A DNA stretch of 64,000 nucleotides. It comes from Ehretia macrophylla (taxonomy: Eukaryota; Streptophyta; Magnoliopsida; Boraginales; Ehretiaceae). Position 1 is the first letter of the stretch. The number at the start of each line of letters is the position of its first letter. Shown one piece after another: positions 24,613-36,662 of the stretch. Both the position numbers and the translations under genes were made by a program. Location: the NCBI GenBank assembly GCA_037974665.1, contig CM075764.1, positions 79,128,325-79,192,324 on the forward strand, given 5' to 3'. Below the pieces are notes generated by a model, which was not told where the DNA came from, did not search any database, and was given only the letters and a program-made list of their open reading frames with translations.

Positions 24613-24794
24613 CATGGCGGGGTATGTGGGGCGGGAATGCTTATCCCCACACCCCGCCCCGCCCCCGTGCGGGGATTAAAAGTTGATCCCCATCCCCGGC
24701 ACCAGTCCCTATTTCACGCCTTAATCCCCGCCCCATTTGGGGCGGGGGTGGGGCGGGTACCCGTAATCCCTGTCCCTATTGCCATCCCTATGTT
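24613..24794. mobile_element. GC-rich hAT-like MITE, one end unclear
   Basis: The block is made of GGGGCGGG and CCCCGCCCC runs with an inverted arrangement and ends ATTGCCATCCCTA. This resembles the TAGGGATGGCAAT termini of GC-rich non-autonomous hAT elements of plants. The left terminus is degenerate and the target duplication is not evident. Confidence 0.45.
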
Positions 24795-25945
24795 TAATTA
24801 TGTGTCATGCCCTAACTCGACTCTACTTACAATCAGTCAAGACGTAACGGAATTTCGGCATTATAACTTCTGTAATACGGACATCAGGGCTTTAAACCAA
24901 CCCTTTAAAGCACAACACCACCAACACCAAGTTCAGCGACAACTCGAACATCCATTCAACAAATACAAAGCCATTCATTTAACATCCATACAACATTCCA
25001 ACATAAGTCATAAGCCTCCATTCCAACATCATACAACGTGCTATACTATACATTCACAAAACAGATTATAAACTAGTCTAGCAACCTAATCATATTCAAA
25101 AGGAAGACTACTAAACTAGTATTATATAAACCATTATCTTTGAGTAAGTTACACAATACAACATACTATAAAATCTAAGACAAAAATAAGGAGCATTCCA
25201 ACATAACTCATGGATAAGACTCCAGCACATAAGACTCCTCCACAGAAGGCACGTACTCAGCTTCCTGAGGAACATACCCGGTATCCTGCTCAACTACACA
25301 TGATGACAACAAATGAATGAGGGTGAGCTTATATATAACAAAACTCAGTGAGGATTCGAAAGATCTTTTGAAAACATTTACTTTACCCCTTGGAAAATCA
25401 TCCTATGAGCAATAACACACATCAAACATCATTAACATCAACATTACATTTCAAGCCATATAATAACCATTCAATTGAGAAATAATACACTAGTTGATGT
25501 AGCTCCATACGTCATCACGATCACAATTAACCCTATACGCCCATTGATACACTCCAGAAGTACCCCATTCTAGACCCACACTTCATGGCATCTCCACCCA
25601 TGCGAGATAGGGGATAGCACATGATAGTCATGTCGTTATCAACCCGATAGCCCGATACTGCCCGAGAGGTGGCACACACTATCATGACTCACAACAATAA
25701 TATTAAACATTTCACTTTCTAAGAAGACAACAAAGTAGGTTGTCTTCCAGTACAACAACAATCATCAATTAGTTAACAATATTCAAAATAACATAACATC
25801 AATTAAATAACTAAACAACTAAGTTAGATGACAAAGTAGGCCACCCAACTTAACAAACATTTGAACATACATTCAATCCCGAACCTAATCAACAACAACC
25901 CAAGAATCAATTACTCAAATACTACCCAAACAACCAAAGACAACA

Positions 25946-28210
25946 TGTAATACCCGAGCCCGGAATGTGAGATTTTCTTGTTTATTATTTTGAAAATTAT
26001 ATTTTCTTAGATTCTTGAAATTTAATTATTATTTCTTTACTGTCGCAAAGTGCATTGCATTTCGGGAGCGATAGCTAGAGAGTGATTTCTAGTCCTTAGC
26101 AAATAGTGAAACTAGTATTTTGATGTCTTAAATTTATGTTTTATTTGTTGTTAGCTAGAATTAATTTTGGTGATAGTTATTTTAGCTTAAAATGCATAAA
26201 AATAAGACAATTTGACCAATTTTAAGTTAGTTGACCAAGTGCTTTGACCTTTGACCTTAGTTGGCTTATAACATAACAAATAACAAAGAAAAAAAATAAA
26301 ACAAAAGCTGAAATTCAGCCTTGAGCAGGCCTAAACTCCAAGGGAAAGAAAAAAAAATTCAACCTTCCAATCGTTCAATCTTCGCGTGAGCTCGTGCGGG
26401 GTGGTTTCTGAGGTGTCCAGCGTTGTTTTCCTAGTGACTAGGAGTGCCTAAGGTGAGGGAAGCACGTTATTTGCGCATTTAAATGTCAAGTATGTTAACT
26501 TTGTAATTTTTAGATTTTATCTGTAGTTTGTTGTTTTAATCATTTTGAAGCTTCTAGAATGTTCCTTGAAAATTGTAGAACATGTATTTATAGCTTTTTA
26601 ACATTTTCTGCGGTTAAATGTTGAGATTGCAATTTAAATTGTTAGTTGAATAGTAGTTGTGAATAGTAAACCCTTGAAACGATGAAGTTGCTCCGTTATG
26701 CTGTCAGTTGATGTGAAAAGATGCTAGATATGCTAGAATGCCTAAATGCATGTTTTGTTTGGATTGTGTAATGGAAAAATCGAGAAAAATGCCTTGGTGA
26801 AAGTCGGGGTCGTTTAGGTCGACTTTAGTGTTTTCTCGTTTTGCGTGATGACATTGTTTCGGGAGGCCATGGAAGCACTTTTGGTGCGGTTGTGGCGTTG
26901 GTTGGGTGTTTGGTTAGTATAGTGACAGTTCAAACGAGCAAAGGGGGAAATCGGGGCTTTGTGCGAATTCTAGGATAAAGTAGGGTTTCGGGGTCTTTAG
27001 ACATGCCTTATGGTGACCTAGGAGGATTGGCGAAGTCGGTTTCCAGAACTCGTGGCTCGTTTGGAAATGGTAGCGTTTTGATAGTTGGGGTCGATTTGTG
27101 GTTTTACTTGTTTTCTTGATATTATGCCTATAGAATGTTTAAATATAGCTTGATATGCTTGTTTGAGTTGATTTTGATTGGAATGGTTATCAAATGTTGC
27201 TATTGCGTGCGAGAGTAACCTACTTTGTTATTCTTTCACGTGTGGCTTTATCGCTCGATTGTTGCATTGTATATTGTATTGCATTCATAGAGTCAGGGCG
27301 GTGTGATGGGCCTCTCTGGGTAGCCTCGGGTTGCTAGTGTTGGTTGCCCTAGCTCTGTGTCCTATTCCCTTTCTCGCTTGGGTTGCCTCCCAAGGAGATT
27401 TGGGTCGTAGATTGATAGATACTTCTGGGGTATTCCAAACTGGTATTATAAGGTGGTTTCGGCCGGCGCGTCGTCATCGAATTCGTGATTGAAAGTTGCT
27501 CGTGGAAAGAGTATCGTATCCTTTGAATGAGTGTTTATAGCTTTAATGCTTGCCTTGCTTTATTGATGGCTTTGTTTGTATCTCTATATAATATTTGTAT
27601 GAATTGCTTGGCTAATTGCATTGCATACTTCTCTCATCTCCGTCCTTGAGACCAATTGCCCTCGCTGAGCAATAGTTTTGCTCATTCCTTTCTATACCAT
27701 ATTTTTACATGAGTAGTAGAAGCTGATCCTCTTGAGGTAATTGAGGAGGAGGAGCAAGTGGAGGTGTTTCCTTGATAGCACTTCTTTGCTTTGCTGGTGG
27801 TTGGTTGGCAGACTTTTGTGCGAGCCTTGCTTGATATGTATATTGCTTGGATGACGCTTTATTTTGAGGCCTGTAGCCTTGTCTGTAGTTCTATTTTGAG
27901 GCCTTTATGGTCTTTTGTTGTAAAGTTGTAAAGTTATACTTTTATGACTAGTAAAGAATTGCATACTAATGGTTTAACTGTTTAGTGGCACGAATACTTG
28001 TGTAGTATGCATGACATTTTTGGGTTGCAAGTTGTTAATGAGAAGATGTATATTTTCTAAAAGAAAGTTGTCATGATTCAATTGTATATTATGTTTCCGC
28101 AAGTATTATATTGAATGTAGGGTTTTCGGATCATCCACGGTACAGAGGAGACTCCGTCCGTGTGTCAGGTCCGGGCTTGGCCTTTTGCGGGGTCGGGTCG
28201 GGGCGTGACA
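25946..28210 (+). repeat. 5' LTR of the Tekay element
   Basis: TGTAATACCCGAGCCCGG to GGGGCGTGACA, 2265 bp. A TATA-like TATATAAT lies at 27585-27592, preceded by a GTATCCTTTGA motif (27516-27526). A GC-rich block at about 27290-27480 has relatives in the other LTRs of the window. Confidence 0.95.
27666..27684 (+). other. Conserved LTR hairpin, Tekay 5' LTR
   Basis: Perfect 7-bp arms TGAGCAA and TTGCTCA with a 5-base loop, about 75 bases after the TATA-like site. The AG|G that follows in the 3' LTR is changed here to ATG (27708-27711). Confidence 0.7.
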
Positions 28211-28218
28211 TCTTTAGG

Positions 28219-28230
28219 TGGTATCAGAGC
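28219..28230 (+). other. Primer-binding site of the Tekay element
   Basis: TGGTATCAGAGC, complementary to the 3' end of initiator Met tRNA, 8 bases after the 5' LTR. Confidence 0.95.
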
Positions 28231-28523
28231 ATAATAGTCTTGCATGAGCCGGGATATGTTTCTCGGTCTGTGGGGTAAAGGTCTAAAATGCTAGAGTGTT
28301 ATTGTATGATTTTTAAGTGGAAAGAAAGTGTTATAGCATGACTTTGTGAACTTAGAGTGCTTATGTGTTTAAAGTGAATTAGTTTGGCATGTCAAACTTG
28401 TGTTATGTGAGTTGCGTGTTAGAATGTTTGATTGTTATTGACTAGAGTGTTATCAAATCTTATGTGCTATATTTTTGTCTATAAACTGCTTTTATATGTT
28501 GCCAGCTATTGTGAGTTGTCACT

Positions 28524-31500
28524 ATGCCGCCACGTCGTGGTATTCAAGGTCAAGGGGGAGACGAAGAGGCAGCAGAACAGGGTCAGCAATTGTTGCCTGA
28601 ACAGTTTATGGCTACTATGACCACAGCAGTTGACCGGATTACCCAGGTACTGCATGAGCAGAGGCAAGACAGGAATAATAATCCCCAGGGAAATCAAGCT
28701 AATCCTGGTGGACAGGGGTACAGGGATGAGAATAACCAGTTAGAGAAATTCCTGAGGCACGAGCCGGGTAAGTTCTTTGGAGAGCCGGATGATGAGGCAG
28801 CCGAGAGATGGATTAATCGTGTTGAGAAAATTTTCGCTGCTTTGAGATACACTGATGAGGCAAGAATAGATTGTGCGGCATTCTTGTTAGAGGGCGACGC
28901 CGAACAGTGGTAGAACACTATCAGGAGGAGGTGGGACTGTGAGGATGTACCGCATTTGTGGGATGATTTTGTGAGTGAGTTTCGGGACAAGTATATTCCC
29001 GAGATGGCTATGGAAAGGAGGGAGGATGAGTTTGTGGCCCTGAAGCAGGGAAACATGACTGTTGCACAGTATGAGGCTAGGTTTGTTAGCCTGTCGAGGT
29101 ATATGCCTGAGCTGATACGGCCAACTAGGAGGATGATTCATAGGTTTGTTTGTGGGCTGAGGATGGATATACAGCTACATTTGACTGGGCAGACCTACAC
29201 TACTTTTCCCGAGGCTTTCCAAGCAGCCTCGAAGTTTGAGAAACAGAAGGCTGAGATGATAGCTGAGAGCAGTCAGCCGAGTAAGAAACAGTACTTGGGC
29301 CAGAGCAGCCAGAGTCAGCCGAGGCAGTATCAGACTTCTGCGCAGGTTCCTCAGCAACGTCCATATCAGCCTCAGCATCAGATTCAGGGGAGGCCAGCGG
29401 TGACTAGACCCCAGCAGGGAGCTACAGTTCCTACTACTGCCAGAGCCCCCGCACCTACGGGAAACACTGTTGTAAGGCAAAATCAGCAGTGTAACTTTTG
29501 TAATCGATCGGGGCATGTTGAGGCAAATTGTTGGAGAAATAGTGGTAAATGCACAGGTTGTGGGAGCGATGATCATAGGGTGAAAGATTGCCCTAAGTAT
29601 AGGAATGTTCAGGGCCGTACTGGAGGCCAAGGTGTGCAGAATAGGGCTGCAGGTGCAGGTCCAGCACAGAGAGTACAAGCTAGGGTCTTTGTGCTAGATG
29701 CGGAGGAGCTACCCGACACTACAGCAATAGTGGAAGGTACCTTTCTTCTCAATACTCAGCCAGTTAAAGTTTTGATTGATCCCGAAGCTACACATCCGTT
29801 TATAACTCCTGCATGTGCACGATCTGTGAATGTTTGCATTGCTAAACTGCCGCATGAAGTTGAAGTTAGTACGCCTTTAGGTGCGAAATTTGTTACAGAG
29901 TCTATTTGCAAATCTTGTGATATATGCATAGAGAACCGTAAATTTCCTGCTGATTTAATTATATTGCCCTTCTGTGACTTTGAAATCATTTTGGGAATGG
30001 ATTGGTTGGGGAAATACTATGCTCAGTTGGATTGTAGAATGAAAATTGTTTATCTTTAGATTTCTGACCTACTGGTACTGGAGATTGTTGGGAACTGCAG
30101 GGCTGCCCGGATACCTCTTTTGTCATCAATCAAGGCTTCTAAGTTATTGAATAAAGGTTGTGAAGCTTATTTAGCTTATTTGATCAATCAACCTACTGAT
30201 AAGTTGAATTTGAATGAGGTTCCAATTGTTAAAGACTTCCCTGGTGTATTTCCTGAGGAATTACCGGGTTTACCACCGGATAGGGAAATTGAATTTGTGA
30301 TTGACCTTATGCCAAGCACTGCACCAATTTCTAGAAGTCCTTATAGAATGGCATCAGCTGAACTTCAAGAATTGAAAATTCAGCTTCAGAATTTGCTTGA
30401 GAAAGGGTTTATATAACCTAGTTCTTCGCCGTGGGGTGCGCCTGTGTTGTTTGTGAGAACGAAAGACGGCACGCTACGGTTATGTATTGATTACAGGGGA
30501 CTTAATCAAGTCACGATTAAGAACAAATACCCCTTGCCGTTGATTGAAGAATTGTTTGACCAGTTGCAGGGTGCGAGTGTTTACTCTAAATTTGACTTGA
30601 GGCAGGGTTACTATCAACTCAGAATTCGGAGTGACAATATACCAAAGATGGCATTCAGGACTAGATATGGCCACTATGAATTTGTTGTGTTACCGTTTGG
30701 ATTGACGAATGCACCAGCCGCATTCATGGACTTAATGCAGAGGGTCTTTCGACCTTATCTTGATCAGTTTGTCGTAATCTTTATTGACGACATCTTAGTG
30801 TATTCGAAGAATGAGGCTGAACATGAACAACATTTGAAGATTGTGCTCCAGACTTTGCAAGAAAACAAGCTTTTTGCTAAATTCAGCAAGTGTGAATTCT
30901 GGTTGAATCAGATATCTTTTCTAGGCCATATCATTTCAGATCAAGGAATTTCAGTAGACCCAGCTAAGATTGAAGTTGTTTCATCTTGGAAGAGACTTGA
31001 AACGGTGTCAGAGATTCGGAGTTTTCTGGGTTTGGCAAGTTACTATCGGAGGTTTGTTAAAGACTTTTCCAAAATCTCTGGACCTTTAAACCAGTTGACT
31101 CGAAATAAAGTTACTTACAACTGGGGTGCCAAATGTGAATCCAGTTTTCAAGAATTGAAAAAGAGACTAACTTCAGCTCCTATACTAGCTTTACCTAAGG
31201 GTACAGAGAACTTTGTTGTCTACAGTAATGCATCTAAAGAAGGTTTAGGCTGTGTTTTAATGCAGAATGGTAAGGTGATTGCCTATGCTTCTAGGAAGTT
31301 GAAACCTTATGAAGTCAATTACCCTACATATGATCTAGAGTTAGCTGCAGTTGTGTTTGCTTTGAAGAAGTGGCGTCATTACTTGTGGGGTAGCAGATTT
31401 GAAATTTTTACTGACCACAAGAGTCTCAAGTATTTGTTTTCACAGAAGGATTTGAATATGAGGCAGCGGAGATGGCTAGAGCTATTAAGTGGTTACAACT

Positions 31501-33143
31501 GTTCTATAAACTACGTGCCAGGTAAGGCAAATGTTGTTGCTGATGCTTTGAGCCGAAAGGCTACTGTTGCAAGTTTAATTATCAAGGATTGGGAGACTTT
31601 GGAGGAAATTTGTTCATGGAAGCCAGAAGCTACTGAGGTAGGGATTCGATTTGCTAGCTTACAAATTCAGTCGGGATTGATAGCACAGATCAGAGAGGCT
31701 CAGAAGACTGATCCTCACATCTTGAAAATCCAAGAAAAAGCAAAAGGGGGAGAGTCGGAGTTTAAATTACATGCAGATGGTATCTTTAGATTCAGGGATA
31801 GAGTGTGTGTTCCTAGTGATCCGACTTTGAAGAATGAGATTCTGTCCGAGGCACATAATTCGAGATATACAATTCACCCGGGCAGTACTAAAATGTATAG
31901 AGATTTGAAATAACACTTCTGGTGGAACAATATGAAGAGGGAGATTGCTGGGTATATATCCAGGTGTTTGACTTGTTAGAGGGTTAAAGTTGAGCATCAG
32001 AGGCCAGCCGGGCTTCTGCAGCCGTTGTCGATTCTGCAATGGAAGTGGGTGCATATAACAATGGACCTTGTGACTGATCTTCCTAGATCTCCGAGAGGAT
32101 GTGATTCTGTTTGGATTGTTGTAGACCGATTGACTAAAGTTTCACATTTTATTCCTGTAAACAAACAGGATAGCCTTGATAAATTAGCTGAGCTTTATGT
32201 TGCTAATATTGTGAGACTGCATGGTGTGCCACAGAGTATAGTGTCAGATAGAGATCCAAGATTTAGATCTCGTTTTTGGCAGAAGTTACAAGAGGTCATG
32301 GGAACTAAATTGAGCTTCAATACTGCATACCATCCACAAACGGATGGCCATTCGGAGAGAACTATCAGGATCTTGGAAAACATGCTTCGGGCATGTGTGT
32401 TAGACTTTGGGAAGAATTGGGAGAAGTTTTTGCCTTTAGCGGAGTTCGCCTACAATAATAGTTATCAATCTACTATAGGTATGACTCCCTACGAGGCATT
32501 GTACGGTCGTAAATGCAGATCCCCATTGTATTGAGAAGAGGTTGGAGAAATGAGAACAGTTGATCCGACTGTGTTACCTGAGATGATTAAGATGGTAGAT
32601 AATGTTCACCTTATTCGCCAGCGTATGCTTACAGCTCAGAGTCGTCAGAAGAGTTATGCAGATAAACACCGTCGGGATCTTGAATTTGATTTGGGAGATT
32701 GGGTATTTTTTAAGATTTCTCCTCGAAAGGGATTGATTCGGCACGGTAAGAGCGGGAAACTTAGTCCCAGGTATGTGGGTCCGTATAAGATCACCGAAAA
32801 GGTAGGTCCTTTGGCTTATCGGTTAGCTTTGCCTCCGAGCTTGTCGAGACTACACGATATTTTCCACGTGTCAATGTTGAGAAAATACCATCCAGACCCT
32901 TCATATGTACTTGAACCAGAGCCTTTGCAGATTGAGGAAAAGTTGTCTTATGAGGAGAAACCGATTCGAATTGTGGATCGAAAAATTCAGGAGCTTCGCA
33001 GAAAGAGTATTCCATTAGTAAAGGTTCTGTGGAATCATCATGGGTTTGAGGAAGCAACTTGGGAAAGAGAGGACCGGGTTCGGGATCAGTATCCGGAGTT
33101 GTTTGTTGACCAGGTAAGAATTGCGTGGGCGCAATTGTTCTAA
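28524..33143 (+). pseudogene. Tekay gag-pol polyprotein with six in-frame stops
   Basis: One frame runs from the ATG at 28524 to the TAA before the polypurine tract, about 1540 codons, without frameshift. Stops stand at 28911, 30057, 30414, 31911, 31977 and 32532. Gag comes first. Two CCHC knuckles lie at 29490-29531 and 29550-29591. The protease has D-P-E (29778-29786) where D-[ST]-G is expected, so it should be inactive. RT shows IDYRGLNQ and the catalytic FIDD at 30780-30791. RNase H ([11 protein letters not shown]) follows, then integrase with a zinc-binding part and catalytic D, D (SDRDPRF) and E (GHSERT). The end has GPY-type and chromodomain-like sequence (RLHDIFHVSML, ATWEREDRVR). It would make the particle, copy RNA into DNA and integrate it. 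Confidence 0.93.
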
Positions 33144-33154
33144 GGGGGAGAGGG
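33119..33154 (+). other. Inverted repeat plus polypurine tract of the Tekay element
   Basis: AATTGCG (33119-33125) and CGCAATT (33130-33136) form a perfect 7-bp inverted repeat around TGGG, inside the last codons of pol. The polypurine tract AAGGGGGAGAGGG (33142-33154) follows and touches the 3' LTR. Confidence 0.85.
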
Positions 33155-35419
33155 TGTAATACCCGAGCCCGGAATGTGAGATTTTCTTGTTTATTATTTT
33201 GAAAATTATATTTTCTTAGATTCTTGAAATTTAATTGTTATTTCTTTACTGTCGCAAAGTGCATTGCATTTCGGGAGCGATAGCTAGAGAGTGATTTCTA
33301 GTCCTTAGCAAATAGTGAAACTAGTATTTTGGTGTCTTAAATTTATGTTTTATTTGTTGTTAGCTAGAATTAATTTTGGTGATAGTTATTTTAGCTTAAA
33401 ATGCATAAAAATAAGACAATTTGACCAATTTTAAGTTAGTTGACCAAGTGCTTTGACCTTTGACCTTAGTTGGCTTATAACATAACAAATAACAAAGAAA
33501 AAAAATAAAACAAAAGCTGAAATTCAGCCTTGAGCAGGCCGAAACTCAAAGGGAAAGAAAAAAAAATTCAACCTTCCAATCATTCAATCTTCGCGTGAGC
33601 TCGTGCGGGGTGGTTTCCGAGGTGTCCAGCGTTGTTTTCCTAGCGACTAGGAGTGCCTAAGGTGAGGGAAGCACGTTATTTGCGCATTTAAATGTCAAGT
33701 ATGTTAACTTTGTGATTTTTAGATTTTATCCGTAGTTTGTTGTTTTAATCGTTTTGAAGCTTCTAGAATGTTCCTTGACAATTGTAGAACATGTATTTAT
33801 AGCTTTTTAACATTTTCTGCGATTAAATGTTGAGATTGCAATTTAAATTGTTAGTTGAATAGTAGTTGTGAATAGTAAACCCTTGAAACGATGAAGTTGC
33901 TCCGTTATGCTGTCCGTTGATGTGAAAAGATGCTAGATATGCTAGAATGCCTAAATGCATGTTTTGTTTGGATTGTGTAATGGAAAAATCGAGAAAAACG
34001 CCTTGGTGAAAGTCGGGGTCGTTTAGGTCGACTTTTGTGTTTTCTCGTTTTGCGTGATGACATTGTTTTGGGAGGCCATGGAAGCACTTTTGGTGCGGTT
34101 GTGGCGTTGGTTGGGTGTTTGGTTAGTATAGTTGTAGTTCAAACGAGCAAATGGGGAAATCGGGGCTTTGCACGAATTCTAGGGTAAAGTAGGGTTTCGG
34201 GGTCTTTAGACGTGCCTTATGGTGACCTAGGAGGATTGGAGAAGTCGGTTTCCAGAACTCGTGGCTCGTTTGGAAATGGTAGCGTTTTGATAGTTGGGGT
34301 CGATTTGTGGTTTTACTTGTTTTCTTGATATTATGCCTATAGAATGTTTAAATATAGCTTGATATGCTTGTTTGAGTTGATTTTGATTGGAATGGTTATC
34401 AATTGTTGCTATTGCGTGCGAGAGTAACCTACTTTGTTATTCTTCCACGTGTGGCTTTATCGCTCGATTGTTGCATTGTATATTGTATTGCATTCATAGA
34501 GTCAGGGCGGTGTGATGGGCCTCTCTGGGTAGCCTCGGGTTGCCAGTGTTGGTTGCCCTAGCTCCGTGTCCTATTCCCTTTCTCGCTTGGGTTGCCTCCC
34601 AGGGAGATTTGGGTCGTAGATTGATGGATACTTCCGGGGTATTCCAAACTGGTGTTATAAGGTAGTTTGGGCCGGCGCGTCGTCATCGAATTCGTGATTG
34701 AAAGTTGCTCGTGGAAAGAGTATCGTATCCTTTGAATGAGTGTTTATAGCTTTAATGCTTGCCTTGCTTTATTGATGGCTTTGTTTGTATCTCTATATAA
34801 TATTTGTATGAATTGCTTGGCTAATTGCATTGCATACTTCTCTCATCTCCGTCCTTGTGACCAATTGCCCTCGCTGAGCAATAGTTTTGCTCATTCATTT
34901 CTATACCATATTTTTACAGGAGTAGTAGAAGCTGATCCTCTTGAGGTAATTGAGGAGGAGGAGCAAGTGGAGGTGTTTCCTTGATAGCACTTCTTTGCTT
35001 TGCTGGTGGTTGGTTGGCAGACTTTTGTGCGAGCCTTGCTTGATATGTATATTGCTTGGATGACGCTTTATTTTGAGGCTTGTAGCCTTGTATGTAGTTC
35101 TATTTTGAGGCATTTATGGTCTTTCGTTGTAAAGTTGTAAAGTTATACTTTTATGACTAGTAAAGAATTGCATACTAATGGTTTAACTGTTTAGTGGCAC
35201 GAATACTTGTGTAGTATGCATGACATTTTTGGGTTGCAAGTTGTTAATGAGAAGATGTATATTTTCTAAAAGAAAGTTGTCATGATTCAATTGTATATTA
35301 TGTTTCCGCAAGTATTATATTGAATGTAGGGTTTTCGGATCATTCACGGTACAGAGGAGACTCCGTCCGTGTGTCGGGTCCGGGCTTGGCCTTTTGCGGG
35401 GTCGGGTCGGGGCGTGACA
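33155..35419 (+). repeat. 3' LTR of the Tekay element
   Basis: 2265 bp, same termini and length as the 5' LTR. The hairpin TGAGCAA/TTGCTCA is at 34875-34893, followed by CATATTTTTACAG|G with CAG at 34917-34919. The TATA-like site is at about 34795-34802. Confidence 0.95.
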
Positions 35420-36662
35420 CAACATCTCAACATTTTAAAGAAAGACTATACCAATTTCTAAAACTCATAACTTACAATCTACTAATCAAACAACCCCCAA
35501 ACCTTTTCATATCACTCCACCACACATACAACTACATTAACCCCCTCGAAAACTAACCATATACCATCCAAAACAAGCCCAACAACCCTAATTTTGCGAT
35601 GCACTATGGCTGAATTTTCCGAACTTTTGCCATGACATCCAAATCAAAAATTCGGCATTATAACATTACTACACCATAATTAACAAACTTTTAGAAGTAA
35701 CAACCAATCAATTCTAACCACTACAACAATAATTATTCAACAATGAACCAATAAACCAATTTTAATACCCAAAAATTAGAAATACATGCTACTATCGTTT
35801 AAAACAGCTATAAATACATATAAATGATCCTTGGCAACTATTGAGCAATAATCTAAAGGAAATTTAACAAAACATCGGATAAAAATGCAAATATAAAAAT
35901 TTGACATAAAATAGCATTTCTAGATCTATAATTTTTCTCACATTTGATCCGAAACAATGCTAGGAATACGTGTAATGGATGCCCAACAAGCGGAATCTAA
36001 CTCCGAATGAAAAGCTTTGGACAAAAATTGAGTTTTCTAAGGTAAAATTGCTTTGAAAAACCTTGAACAAAACTTCCTTTTTCTCTCCTATGGCTCACAG
36101 CAATGTGTGTGCATTTTATGGTATTTTTGGCTTGTTTTATTGTGTGTTGATAGTTATAAGCAAAAGTCAACAAAAATGGAAAAGGTCAAAGTTGATTACT
36201 TAATCTATTTTTAGTTATTTTAGCCAAAAATAGTAATAATAATACTATCAAACTTAAATACTATATTTAATAGACTAATTTTAGTTCACAACATTTTTAT
36301 ATGCATACATGTACATGCACATAACTATAAAACTCAATCTTTTGCAAAAGAAGGTGTAAAATCCTTTTAAATTCCTAATCCGTTTTAAAATCCATTTTAT
36401 TCAAACACAGTTAATATCCGAGAACTAGGTTTTCAAATGCTTAATAGACCAGTTTCAAAATTTTAGCGGACGTGTTTCAAAAATACTATTCACAAAACTT
36501 GATAATAAAATTTTCAATACCGATTTTTATGAAACTTTCATGAATGCTCACATAGCATGTACTAAGAGTATAAATCACAAAATTAGCACATTTTAATTCA
36601 AATAACACATATACAGGTCAAAACATGCAATTTCACATAAAAAGAAATTTTGGGGTTTCACA

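Larger units (their letters stand above)
25946..35419 (+). mobile_element. Tekay/Del-type chromovirus retrotransposon, full-length
   Basis: The complete 9474-bp element has two 2265-bp LTRs, an initiator Met primer site, one gag-pol frame, a polypurine tract and the exact duplication CAACA (25941-25945 and 35420-35424). Domain order gag, protease, RT, RNase H, integrase, then a chromodomain-like end marks a chromovirus; long LTRs and a single frame point to the Tekay/Del clade. By eye I count about 44 substitutions and no length change between the LTRs, about 2 percent. It is therefore the youngest large insertion here, but its frame already has six stops. Confidence 0.95.
24803..36662 (-). 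mobile_element. Solo LTR, family C, split by the Tekay element
   Basis: The parts are 24803-25945 and 35425-36662 (about 2.4 kb together, like the copy at 352-2793), from TGTCATGCCC to GGGTTTCACA. The flanks TTATG (24798-24802) and TTGTG (36663-36667) match in 4 of 5 bases, consistent with an old target duplication. A hairpin relative with arms TGAGCTT and AAACTCA is at 25324-25347 (6 of 7 pairs). Confidence 0.8.

Noticed and set aside
24577..25071. 164-codon open frame on the plus strand
   Set aside because: It runs from an Athila tail through the GC-rich MITE into an LTR; composition and context show a chance frame.
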